Assembly (NCBI RefSeq): GCF_963678635.1
Contig: NC_087062.1
Coordinates: 46,771,758 to 46,835,757, forward strand
Direction: 5' to 3'
DNA length: 64,000 nt
Origin: Symsagittifera roscoffensis
Taxonomy: Eukaryota > Xenacoelomorpha > Acoela > Convolutidae
A program made the position numbers and the translations under genes. The notes below the pieces were generated by a model. It did no database searches and had not been told where the DNA came from. It was given only the letters and a program-made list of their open reading frames with translations. Below are positions 45,000 to 56,006 of this stretch, in pieces. Numbering within the stretch: position 1 is the stretch's first letter; the number at the start of each line of letters is the position of its first letter.

Positions 45000-45501
45000 G
45001 TTTTTTATTTTAAACGTACATGTCTAAATCGAAATTATGACTCAGAAACTTCCAGACAACTTAATTTAAAAATGTTCAATTATTTTAGAGGTTAAAAGTA
45101 TTATAATGTTTTTACTAAATTAGAGGTCAACTGTGATTGGCTAATTTTTTATCATGATGGTTTAGAACCAAATTGTATGTGATTTATTGAAAATAACATT
45201 TGTAAATTGATGTTTTATCGTCATTTAGATTAGTTTATTGTAAAACTCCTGACGATGCACAGAGTTGCGAAAACGTTTGAAATTTACTTTTAGCAAAAAT
45301 TTCCTGAATAAAAGTCGTTTGACTGATGGCCAAATAATGGTAACTTATACTTAGCCCTAAATAGACCAGAAAAGGTCGAGAAGGTGAAAAACGGGTAAAA
45401 TTCAGGTAACTGACACCGGGCAGTCGTCAATAGGTGCTTTTTCTACGCTTCGTCACTATGTATTATTTGAGCGAATGTTTCATTGCTCCGTAACGACTGT
45501 A
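45000..45501. other. AT-rich 3' remainder of Penelope element 2 up to the C LTR
   Basis: No coding potential. It holds the hammerhead-like motif at 45,248 and ends at the LTR start TGTGAC at 45,502. No clear target-site duplication could be paired, because the other end of copy C is outside the window. Confidence 0.4.
45248..45279 (+). ncRNA. Hammerhead-ribozyme-like core, Penelope element 2
   Basis: CCTGACGATGCACAGAG, then TTGCGAAAACGTTTG, parallel to the motif at 44,144 and at a similar distance after the endonuclease. It has the same caveats. Confidence 0.3.
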
Positions 45502-47000
45502 TGTGACATTCGACCAGAATGGACCAAAATGCAAATTCAGCAGATTCGGAATTTAAGCAGCGAACCTTCCGAATTGACGGTTTTAAGCAATTAACAATGT
45601 TACAGGGACGATTAGTCAAATGTTGAAGGTCAAGATATTCTGGTTTTTTGAAATTTTAAAAATTCGATGTGTGACGTCATATTTCTGAGAAAAGTCAGAA
45701 ACGGCCACTTTGGCAGAAAACCGGAAGAAAAACACAACAACATTAGTTGCGATAGCGTTAACAACGGAGATTGCGATTGAGAGACAACAACAAATTGCAG
45801 AAGTAGCAGAGAACGCTTCGAGTTGCAACTATTGTGTCGCTACAATAGTTGCAAGGCCGTTGCGAACAACGGTGAAGGGTGGAAAACCAGCCTTCCGGAA
45901 GAAGAGTAAGAGCCTTATTTCCCCGGATTCAGGAATCCGGAGGGGTCTCGGGACTGGAACTTTTATTAATTTACATAAATTTTTAGCTTCCCTGTCATGT
46001 CCTGAATTGAATTTAATTAACATCTGAATTCATTCTGCTAAGATGAGAAGCTAGGAGTTGGGGAAAAATTCATCTACTGAACAAAAACAACAATAATTCA
46101 ATAAATAGTAGTGGCCCTGATTTTAGGAGTGACCTCGTGGTCTGGGGATACTGAGACCCAGCCATGAGCTTACTATTTCTGCATGTAATTAAATTAATTT
46201 GAGTGTTTTGACCGAAGCCGAAAGCAGTAACGTTTTTTGTCGACCCGATGTTAGAAAGACCACCGAAAGTACTGGCTTGGTAGAGACGGTTAAAAGCATG
46301 TAAAGCTCTGTTTAGACGTTGGCCAGTCGTCTTAGGACTTAGTTTTATTTTCCGTCAGTTACAATCGTTATAAAGCAATTCCCGAGAACCAGGAAGGGTG
46401 TTGGGACGACGTTTTCAGCCTTCCGGAAAGAAAAAAGGACGTTATTTCTCCGGATTCCAGAATCCGGAAAGGTCTCGGGAGAGAACTTGAACATTATTTT
46501 AACAACTTTTCAGCTTTCTGGAGATGTCCTGAAATGAAATAATAACATCCAAATTCGATTTCAGATCATGAGAAGCTAGGAGTTGAGGAAAAGTGTTGAT
46601 CCATCTTCGATGGAGATGATGATTTTTATCTACTGAACAAAAACAATAGTAATATGATAAATAAGTAGTAGCCCTGTTTTTAGGAGTGACCTCGTGGTCT
46701 GGAGAAACTGAGACCCAGCCGTGAGGTCACTATTTTTGCATATATTTAAGTTAATTAGAGCGTTCTGATTGAAGCAGGAAACGGTAACGTTTTTTTTTGT
46801 CGACCCGATGTTAGAAAGACCACAAAAAGAACTGGCTTTGGCAGAGACGGTGAAAAGCATCTAGAGCTTAGTTTATACGCTAGCCAGTTATTTTAGAAAC
46901 TAGCTTTATTTTCCGTCAATAGCTACTTCCGGGCGAATGTTACATAGATGTTTTTATGGCGCTCCTGGGTGTTATTCTTTTTTAACATCATGACCGGCAG
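45502..47000 (+). repeat. Partly duplicated outer U3 section in C LTR
   Basis: Modules at about 45,502-46,350 and 46,355-47,000 share GTCGACCCGATGTTAGAAAG and the flanking sequence. The join is TTTTATTTTCCGTCAG to TTACAATCGTTATAAAGC at about 46,353, a different breakpoint from the one in copy A. The duplications in A and C therefore look independent. Confidence 0.6.
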
Positions 47001-48799
47001 AACCGTTAACGAGCACTCCGCGCCGAGCGGATGCTCACATTAACGCCCTTAATAGGCCTAAACTGCCGGGGCCGAAGGGTATTTCGGAACGCGGAAGCCT
47101 TCCGGATTACCGTGAATAGCTTTTTAACCTAGTTAAGACCAAAAATTCACGAATCAGGAAGGGTGGGGGGATCGGCCATCCCCTCGTTCCCTGAGAGGTT
47201 TGTGACCAAAAACACTTAAAGATATACATAAAACCAAACAAAAAGTAGTATACTACCCAAGAAAAACAAAAAACATAAAAATAACCGAAAAAACCAAAAA
47301 CAGTTAAAAAATTTAAAAAAAGTAAAAAATCAGTAGAAATCATCCCCCCAGACAAGATGTGATCTGACCCTCCCGTTTGTTGTTGATAGATATATTGTTG
47401 TTACAGGCATTTATTTCAGTCAGGATTGTTACGATCAATTTTGTGGCCGGTTTGTGAGGCTTGTACTGTAGGGTTATTTGAGCATTTAAGCACGTTAATG
47501 ATAAATTGCGCTCAATTCGGAAGGGTCTTGGGAGAAGACTGATCCGGAAAGCAGTACAAGGAGCAACAAGAAGGGGCTCAACGACAACAACAATCGACTG
47601 TTGGGTATCGTTCACAAGTTTTGTATCCCTTTTGGTACAAAAATTAAGATAGTAATCTGTGGGGGGCTCGACAGTGCTGCACTGTAGTGACCCTTCACCG
47701 AACTGCGAATATCCGAGTTAAGCACCTTAATTCGGATATTAAACAAACCCGGAGGGGTATAGTATTACTAATATTATTACTTATATAGCCTATATTAATA
47801 CTCCTATACCGTTTTTCAGTGAAAAACACAGAAAGCAGACAGGTATTTAGGGTCAAAATAGCGAGATTTTGATCCCCCCACAAATCGCGATTTTTGAGAT
47901 ATCGATAATTTTTGAAACGGAAAAAAGCGCTAAATTAGTGTGTTACATCGTAACAGCACTACTATAATAGATAGAACCGGTTAATTTTAGTTCGGAAGTG
48001 GTTGGAACTATTTTGGTACCGAAAACCGAATTTTTGCTATTTTTGATAGTACGAAACACTATAAATTCGGAAAATTTTTTGAAATTTTTGAGTTAGGACA
48101 GTAAAAATAGTTGTACGGACAACGTCCACTAGTGAATCTACAAGTTTTAAAACCCGATACCCGAAAGCCTTCCGGGTTGCAGAGAAATCGAACTTAACGT
48201 GTTTGATTTGGTGGATTCATCAATCCGGAGGGGTCCAGGTAGCATAGTTTTTCGCAAATGTTTTCTACTAAAGCGTTTTAGTTCGGGTCTTTTGCATCGA
48301 ACTAGAAGAGTATAGGCCTTCTGAGCTCGGATCAATAATTTTCAGGTCGAAAAGAACAGAATTTAAAAAAATTAGGCGGAACCTATAAGAGAGAAATTTC
48401 TTGACTTTAGAAAAAAGACGTTTTGGTTAATAACTTTGGAACTACTGGGCATATCCAGTTGATCTTGGTACCAATAGATCAGAAATTAGCTGAGCTTACT
48501 GATAAAGACAAAAGTTTTAGGGAAAAAGTTTTAGGAAAAAAGTAAGCGTGAAAAGTTTTGAGATTGTTTTTAGCAAATTCACCAATTTGGAGGGTAGACC
48601 CTTCAAGTTTTATAAAAATTTTTTTAGAAAAGCCCTTACACCCCTACCAAAAGGTAACAGCGGTTGAATAAAGTAACTTTAGGCTGTTCTAGACGAAAAG
48701 GGAAGGCTAAAGGCACAGGAAAACCTTAATCGAGCCGAAGCTAGGCTAGCGATAAGACCCTTCACCGTTAGCGTGAATTGTCAAATAAGAGGCTTAACT

Positions 48800-49080
48800 T
48801 CAATCCGGAAGGGTCTTACATACCCTTCCTAGTTAATTGAAAAAGCAAAATAGCATCGGAGAACGTATCCGGAGGGGTATAGGTTGAAAGAAGGAAATCT
48901 CCGGAACACTACATTTACAAAACCAGAGGGCTCCCAATCCGGAGGGGTCCAAAATTTTTCAAATTCGGAGGGGTCCCAATCCGGAGGGGTCTTGTTTTCA
49001 CAAAACCGGAGGGTTCCCAATCCGGAGGGATCTTATATTTGCTAACTCAGAGGGGTCCCAATCCGGAGGGGTCTTAGGTA
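48800..49080 (+). repeat. CCGGAGGGGTCC repeats in LTR of C, about 9 units
   Basis: In the mirror orientation the units read CAATCCGGAGGGGTC. Unit spacing is less regular (about 15-40 bp) than in copy A. The array ends about 85 bp upstream of the TATA-like box at 49,165, the same relative position as in A and B. Confidence 0.82.
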
Positions 49081-49164
49081 AACAGAAGAAAGACTACAGT
49101 GAGAGGTATTAGGTTATTAGCAGACAGGCTAGGAATCAGTGACTGCACTGGTAACTTGCCTTTC

Positions 49165-49172
49165 TATAAAAA
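49165..49172 (+). promoter_or_regulatory. TATA-like box in C LTR
   Basis: TATAAAAA about 85 bp downstream of the CCGGAGGGGTCC repeats and about 670 bp upstream of the gag ATG at 49,835. The flanking sequence (TTGCC before, ACCAGACC after) is conserved in copy A. It is the probable promoter of the genomic transcript. Confidence 0.5.
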
Positions 49173-49666
49173 CCAGACCAAGACAAAACAGGTCCGAACT
49201 CGGATATTCGCTACACTAAGTCTAAACTAAAAAGGGCGTAATTCATTGGTGTAGATTGAAACCCAATACGTTTTTTTGAAAAGTGACTGTCCTCAGGATT
49301 TTAGTAGGTCTAGCTCGGGCAGTCTGACGGCAGATAGGTAACACAGTACTCGGTGGGTGCAATAGACGCCCACTTGAGAAAATTACTGCCTTCAAAGTTT
49401 TGTCTGTTTGGTGCAGCACCGAGCAGGGAAAGCTTTTTCTTTAAAAGAAGAGTTCAACTATTGTACTGCGACCGACTAAAAGTACAATACACATACGTTT
49501 TTTATAGAGATATTCATATTCTGTAATTATATATTTTTTTTGTTTCTGATTTTAAATCAACATAATTTGTGCTTGATTAGGTAGTGAGTACACTATCTTT
49601 TAAATTGACTGATAACATCATATTGAGCTAGTTCTCAAATCTTACGAACGATAATCGGTTAGTGTG

Positions 49667-49672
49667 AATAAA
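49667..49672 (+). terminator. Putative polyadenylation signal in C LTR
   Basis: AATAAA followed about 70 bases later by a GT-rich stretch (TTTATTGTGTTGTGTC). It lies about 500 bp downstream of the TATA-like box, which fits a signal within the R region of an LTR. The equivalent AATAAA in copy A is at 16,340-16,335. Confidence 0.4.
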
Positions 49673-49834
49673 TTATATACAAACTGTACTCTGATAACAT
49701 ACAGGGATTCGTGGTCACTATTTAATAGAATCTTGTGAAATTTATTGTGTTGTGTCATTATTTTTGATAGTCAAACTATAAAGTCACTAGCAATCGAATT
49801 GAGTGTATAGGCATTAAGAAGTGACAAGTTGAGA

Positions 49835-52800
49835 ATGAGTCTAGACAAGTCAAGGATACCTAAACGAGGCAATAGCTCTAAAAAATTCATCCCATAAAGC
49901 AAAGAAAAACATTGACCGACCCTTTTGTGGATCGGATCAAACGAGCCCGGACCGACAAAGGGGAGACGGTTTCAGGCAGAATGGTTGAAAAGAGAGGTCA
50001 GAAGACCAGAGAAGAGAAAAAAGAAATGTTAGAAGTGGAGGTCAATACGGACCAGGCCATGAATGACAACCAGGAAGTACATGGACTGGAAGGGAGAGGC
50101 AGAAGGCTGGCGAGTGAATCTACTCCGGTAGAACAAGGCCATGATTTTGCCACTTCCACCGGGACATTGGATCAAGAGGAGATGTCGGAACTGTCCGACA
50201 TTTCAACTGAAATAGTGGCAACAAGAAGATCTCCAACAGACAACACCATGATGGCAGGCGGGACCGAGAAACAAACAACGTCCTCATCGTTCTCAGAAAG
50301 GATGAGGAACACCTTAGGAAACATCTTTCCATTCACCATGGGAGTGGGCACAGGAAATGAAGGTGAATCCCAGGAGGAAGAAGAGGATGAAGACGAGCAA
50401 GTGGATTTTGGATCTCAAGTCAGCCTTTATAGTTCGACCCAGGAGAATGAGGCATACGTCGAAAGAGAGACTGGAACCATGGACAAATTTGGTGTGGTGA
50501 GAACGATAAGCAAAGTGGTAAACAGACCGGGCCAGTCGAGAGGCTTCACGATAATGACAAATTCAGAGCCGCAAACTGGGGAGAGTAGAAACAGAGGGCT
50601 AGGCAACGCATTGGCGAAACCTGAGGTGGATAATGAAAAGACGTCGAGCCAGAGAGTCAAGGCCCAAATCTCGACCAGCACGAAGCTACCTGGGACCGAC
50701 AGGGTTACACCGCCACTAGTGACGCCACTCGTGGATAACGGGGCAGCACTAGAAGAAGACTTGAACAACATAGTGGACAGTATAGGAGAACAAAATGAAC
50801 AGATGTCCATAAGAATGAGTGAACTAGAAAGAGCAGCTCACATTGAAAGAGAAAGTCTGCGGGAAGAAATAAACCGCAATAGACAAGAAGTTGGCAGGAG
50901 CAAAAAACGCTTGAAAGAAAGAACGGACAAGCACATAGAGAAGAACTTGTCGAGAATGACAAGAGAAGCGGAACAGAGAGGGTTACGCTTAAGAGACGAC
51001 ATGGAGAAGTTAAGAATTCAGCAAGAGCAGTCTCTTGGGACTCTTGACACAAAAATAGACGCGATGATGGAGAGGCGAACTCAGGCTATCATGGATAGGT
51101 TGGACGGGCTACTAGGCAGCAAAAGTGGACCAAAAGAAGGGGAACCGAACTCGGGAGGACCCAGCAGGGAGCCGAAGGTGAACTTCAATGACCATCAAAG
51201 GAGGAGGACATATGGATTCACTAGAGGTAGGGGCAGTTCATCAGGCTATGCCACAAGGGATAATAGAACATGGGGCCCGAACAGTAGAGCAAGTTCATCG
51301 GGGAACAGACAGACCTCTAACGAACGACCAACGCAAGGCACACATGCGACTGGGAGAATTGATTCCGGTAACAGGAGACATGCGAGCCCAGGGAGGAGTC
51401 ATGTGGGCCAAAGGGGAAACACTCATGGCGATTCGGATTGCAGGGATGCACCGAATACAGAGACATTAACAAGGCGCGATGATACTCAGGCGGGGCACTC
51501 GAGAGATGCTACGGCAATGGCCACAGCCTTTGAATCCCTAAACAGGTCTTTGGAGACATTCCTTACAAGGTTATCCAGAACCAATGAACGCAGTGAGAAG
51601 TCCAGAAGAGTCTTTAAGAAACCAAGATGCTATAAAGACGAATCTGATGGCTGTATTGATACCTGGATAGAGGTAATGAAACTGCATTTTGAGGAAGAGG
51701 ACTTGTCGGAAAGACAAGAATGCAGTGCGCTCACCAGCAACTTGGAAGGGACAGCCCTGAACTGTGTCATGGCCAAGAAGCAATATCAGCGTGACACAGC
51801 AGAGAAAATATTCGAAATCTTGTTAAACCGTTTTGGATCAGGGGTGCAGGGACACCAGGCGATGATGCGCTTCGAGAAACAGAGGCAACGAGAGGATGAA
51901 ACGATAGACAAGTTTCTAGACGACTTGGAAATGTTGAGAAGACGCAGCCAACCGGATGAGTCAAACCGAAAGATGAACCTGGTAGTAGCCTCAAAATTCA
52001 TCGATGGTGTGAAAAATGATGAACTTCGGACAATGCTAGCAACGCATTACACACCACTATCAACCAATGCGCCAACACCAGAGGAGTTGAGGCTCAAGTC
52101 AAAAGAATATCTTTTATTAAAACCTCCTTCGAGATCTGGTTACTATAAGAACAATTATGGCAATTTTAACAATGGGCCAGCAAACCAAGGGAACAACTGG
52201 TACAAACCGAGGGATGATATGGACAAGAGACGCTCTTGTGCCAATTGCAGTTCAACAGACCATCATGTGTCAGCATGCCCCACCTACAAACAGGGCATGA
52301 AAGCAATAGGCTTTAGCCTCGAGGATGAAGATGCGTCAGAATTGGACCATGAGGATTTCATGAGAGGAGTAATTGCGAAATTTGGCCCGAGGTGTTTCTT
52401 TTGCAACTTGGAAGGTCATTTTAAATCAGATTGTCCGCAATTCTGGGATGCAGTGGCAGACATCAAGCATCCAAGGCATGAGGAAGCTTTATCAGGAGTG
52501 AAAGCCAGCAAGGCTCGCCTGTTGAGTGAAGCGGAGGGCCGCAGAAAAGACAAACCGCAAGAGCTGGCGACGAAGAAAATGCAAGCGGTAACTGAAGAGA
52601 CATGTGAACCGGAACCAGTGACTGCGGCCGATGACTTCAAGATTGATTATAGGGCAGCCGCGAGGGATGCTCTAAATAGAGTGCAACAGGAACTGGTGAC
52701 GAAAGAGATCGAAAAAAAAGTGAAACTCGAACTGGAGAATGAGAAACTACAGGAGCAACTGAATACCTTCGAAGCAACTCAGTTTGAGCATGAAACTTAA
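49835..52800 (+). pseudogene. gag: Copy C gag (start of ORF1 polyprotein)
   Basis: This would form the virus-like particle and package RNA. The natural ATG is at 49,835, by homology with the copy A frame starting MKMCLDKSR. A TAA at 49,895 stops it after 20 codons, and the next conserved Met codon (ATG in A) is TTG here at 49,912. From there 962 codons are open. Order: polar, acidic N-terminus; a coiled coil at about residues 290-380 (heptads, EEINRNRQE); an Arg/Gly/Ser-rich linker; a capsid-like helical region at about residues 565-740 (WIEVMKLHFEEEDLSER); and two CCHC knuckles at 52,237-52,278 and 52,393-52,434, both CX2CX4HX4C and intact. In A and B gag runs straight into protease. Here a deletion of about 26 nt near 52,775 shifts the frame and ends gag at 52,800. 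Confidence 0.85.
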
Positions 52801-54859
52801 TGTGATCTCCGGTCAGAGGTTCGGCATGGTGCCACAAGGAAGCAAGATACAGTCGATAATTTCAGTGGCTGGACACCAGGTAATCAGAAATCTGAGTGAA
52901 CCATCCGAGTTCACTTTGATGCATTTGGACACCTATGCAGATTATCTGAGGCAGGTGGAGCCACGCACTGAGTCGAGAACTGTGCGAGCACTACTAACAA
53001 CGGGTGGCCCTCGCATGAAGAAACTTCATGGACGCTACCTGGAGGTCTATGGGCCGTATCAAGTGATGCTGAACGTGGATGGAATCAGTATCTACACTAG
53101 GACTTATGTAACAACAGATAGTGACCAAATGGGGCAGATCTATTTGGGTGAGGAGGAACTCAAAGTCCGCAGGATAGACCATGACGCCATGATGGAACAA
53201 GATGCAGTACACATTGGGTATGAAGCAGATGTGACCGCACATCTGCTTGACACCAACGGAAAGAAAATCGGAGTCACAGGGCTTCTGGACACAGGAGCGG
53301 TAGTGAGTGTGATGCCGATAAAAACTTGGGAAAGAATGGGCTTCACGGGGGAAGATCTAATTCCAACGAATCTCCGACTGGCCGCCGCCAATCGAGGAGC
53401 GATCTACATAGCTGGAAGAACACCAATAACGGTTCTCCACATGGGAGGACGGGATCTTTGGATGAGCTTCCTGGTGGTAGAAAATTTGGACGACGCCGAC
53501 CAATTCATCTTGAACAGAGGTTTTGTCAGGAATTTTGACGTGATGATTGACTTGAACAACGTTCTGATACGGATTAGAAACCCGGACCGGAAGTATGTCA
53601 AGAAACCAATTAATAGGATAATAACAGACGAAAACAAGGTACCAATTTTTTTAGATAGAAAAGTGAAGCTACAGCCAGGACAAGCTGTGGTGGCAATTTT
53701 TAGAATGAGAAATTTAATTTCTTTAAGTGATAGTAAACAGGTTTGTTTAGTACCGAATCCAAATAGTCAGAGTTCGGTGATTTTAGGCCGGAGCTTCTCG
53801 GTAACGCGAAACGGACTGTGTGTCAGTGTGTTATTGAACAGACTGGACACCACGGTTTCAATCCATCGTGGAAAGAAGCTTGGTTACGCTTTGCCGATGA
53901 GGATCGACTATGAGGAGACACAAAACTTGAAGAAACACAGTGTGAAAGACTGTCCTTTTCATGCCAATAAAGATAAAATTTTAAAGAGGATTAATGAATT
54001 AAAATCTATTCATAATTTCTTTTCAATGAAAACCGAAACGGACGACGGCTTATCGAGCTGCTCGAATTTTCCGGAACGCCCCTCGTCATATGAACTAGAA
54101 TCTGACAAACCTGTTTTGCCAGAGATAGAACATTTAAAAGGGAAAATAGGTGAGGGAAATTTCGAAAAATTGCGGGACCTCTTAAATCGGAACGCAGATG
54201 TATTTTCAAAACATAAGGCGGATATCGGTTGCTGTAATTTCGTCGAGCACGAAATCGAACTTGAAGAGGGCGCCGTTCCCCATAGGGAAGGCGCAAGACG
54301 AATGACGCCACACATGACGGAAGCTTGCCGAGCGGAAATTGAAATGTTGCTTGAATACGACATGATAGAACCCTCGAAATCGCCATGGGCTTGCGGGGTA
54401 GTAATGGCGAAAAATAAATGGGGGCAGCTTAGTTTTTGTTGCGACTTTCGTTACTTGAACGCGGTAACGATAAAAGATGCGTACCCGATACCGCGAATAG
54501 ACGAGAGCCTCTCTAAGCTTGGTGATGCCAAGTTCTTCACCACATTGGACTTGAGTTCTGCCTTCTGGCAGGTCCCTCTGCGGAAGAAGGATAGAGAGAA
54601 AACCGGATTCACGTGCGAATTGGGATTGTACCAGTGGAAGAGGATGCCCTTCGGCTTGTGCAATGCAACGGCCACTTTTCAAAGACTGATGGCTCAGGCT
54701 TTGACGAGAGTGACCAAGAAGTACGGGAATCTAGTGATGTGTTACGTGGATGAGGTAGTCATAGCGACACCGACCCTGGAAGACCACATTGATAGGCTCG
54801 ATGAGGTCTTTGGATGTATGAAAAGTGCAGGCTTGAAATGCAAACCATCAAAATGTTAA
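52784..54859 (+). pseudogene. pol: Copy C protease and reverse transcriptase (ORF1 continued)
   Basis: Aspartic protease comes first (LLDTGAVVSVMP, DTG at 53,287-53,295), which would cut the polyprotein as a homodimer. After a linker comes the RT: LDLSSAFWQVPL, QWKRMPFGLCNATATFQ, and the catalytic box at 54,743-54,754. The box reads YVDE instead of YVDD, so one metal-binding Asp is replaced. The protease flap-side ILGRD motif of copy B is ILNRG here. The frame ends at a TAA (54,857) where A and B have GAA. The RT palm clearly belongs to the Ty3/Gypsy type. The M at 52,784 is an artefact of the upstream frameshift, not a true start. Confidence 0.9.
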
Positions 54860-55536
54860 ATCCTTAGGGATTCGATCAAGTACCTGGGAAGAATGATGGA
54901 CAGGCATGGTGTGAGGCCAGATCCGGAAGCAGTAGAGGCTGTGTTGACATGGAAGGCTCCGAGAACGGACACACAGCTAATGAGAACGGCAGCAAGGTCT
55001 TGAGTGACACAAAGATGAAATATGGTGCACCAAAAGCAGAAATGTTTGCAGTGGTCACCTTCGTGGAAAAGTACCGTGCATACTTGGGGAGCGCTCCCTT
55101 CAAGTTACGCGTGGACAACAGAGCGTTATCCTGGTTGAAAACCTACTCGATGGATCAGAGTTACATTGGTAGATGGATAGTAAGATTGGATGGCTACCAC
55201 ATGATAATCGAGCACAGGATGCGTGATAAACACCAGAATGCTGACAGCCTCAGTAAGAAAACTGAGTTCTATGAAAGATTGGAGCAGAAGCAAGCCAATC
55301 AGGCAGAAATAAAGGAGGGATTCTCGTTTCTGAATAAAGAAATTTATAAGGCGCTTCCCTTGACGAGATGGTTGGAAAAATCTGAACATCCAATTCCAGG
55401 ACACCCCGAGTTACCTGCAGAGAAAGCAGCCGAGATAAAGATCCTGTCCAAGGAGGACCCAGTCCCCTTGGATCTGTTGCTGCGCTCGAATCTGGTCCAG
55501 CAAGAACTCTCTCGCATGAACATAAACAGCCTCTAA
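54860..55536 (+). pseudogene. Copy C RT connection / RNase H remnant
   Basis: Directly after the stop the same frame continues through the RT thumb region (KYLGRMMDRHG). At about 54,980 roughly 330 bp present in copy A are deleted, removing the connection and the RNase H segment with the DTDAS motif. The remaining part keeps the RNase H E (APKAEMFAVV) and D (RVDNRALSW), then runs through a Lys/Glu-rich tail to a stop at 55,534. RNase H is therefore inactive in this copy. Confidence 0.8.
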
Positions 55537-56006
55537 TTATTGGATAAAACGGTGCAGGTCACACCGCAAGTGATGCGGATGCTGGGTGGATTGTTAGAAA
55601 GAGAAGTGACCAGAGATGAGCCCGAGTGGACAGCAGCAGTGGCATCGCTAACAGTCAGTGAGAAGGTGAAGATCATGCCGTGAAGACAACACGAAGAGAA
55701 TGAGAGGGATTGTAGGACAATAGTTCAGCAACTAGTATCCTCAATACCCCACGAGATTTTAACCAGTTCTTCTTACGGACGGAAAGAACAGGGAAGCAGT
55801 ACGCGAAGGAAAACCGTTACCTTCGTTGACCAGGATAAAGAAGGTGAGAAGGTAGAACAAAACCTGCTGCAAGATTGTTTGTCCGGGGAGACGAACGATG
55901 AGAAGAGCCAGCAAGTACAAGTTCAACACCCGGGACAAGAAAGTTTGTCCAGGGAGTCTGAGATGAAAAAGTTCCTGATGAGAAACAGGACCTGAGGAAC
56001 AAGGTT
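55537..56006 (+). pseudogene. Copy C broken linker between RNase H and integrase
   Basis: No continuous frame. Translated pieces (LDKTVQVTPQVM, RRKTVTFVDQDKEG) align with open stretches in copies A (10,082-10,400) and B (33,099-33,707), so this is decayed ORF1 coding sequence and not a spacer. It is polar and charged with no known domain. Confidence 0.6.

Larger units (their letters stand above)
45502..49800 (+). repeat. 5' LTR of copy C
   Basis: Starts TGTGACATTCGACCAG and runs to shortly before the gag leader. The exact inner boundary and the tRNA primer-binding site could not be identified. The U3 5' section is partly duplicated (modules around 46,238 and 46,800 both contain GTCGACCCGATGTTAGAAAG). 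Then come an AT-rich middle, the CCGGAGGGGTCC repeats at 48,800-49,080, a TATA-like box at 49,165 and an AATAAA at 49,667 followed by a GT-rich stretch. It is the mirror image of the copy B LTR across the 3.4-kb Penelope interval. Confidence 0.75.

Noticed and set aside
51188-51469. Small separate protein overlapping gag (MTIKGGGHMDSLE and its relative at 14,526-14,795)
   Set aside because: In C it is a shifted frame over the Arg/Gly-rich linker. In A the later part of the frame is simply gag itself after a frameshift.
50120-53391. Long antisense frames over gag and protease of copy C
   Set aside because: They mirror the coding strand, differ between copies and have no domain or conserved start.
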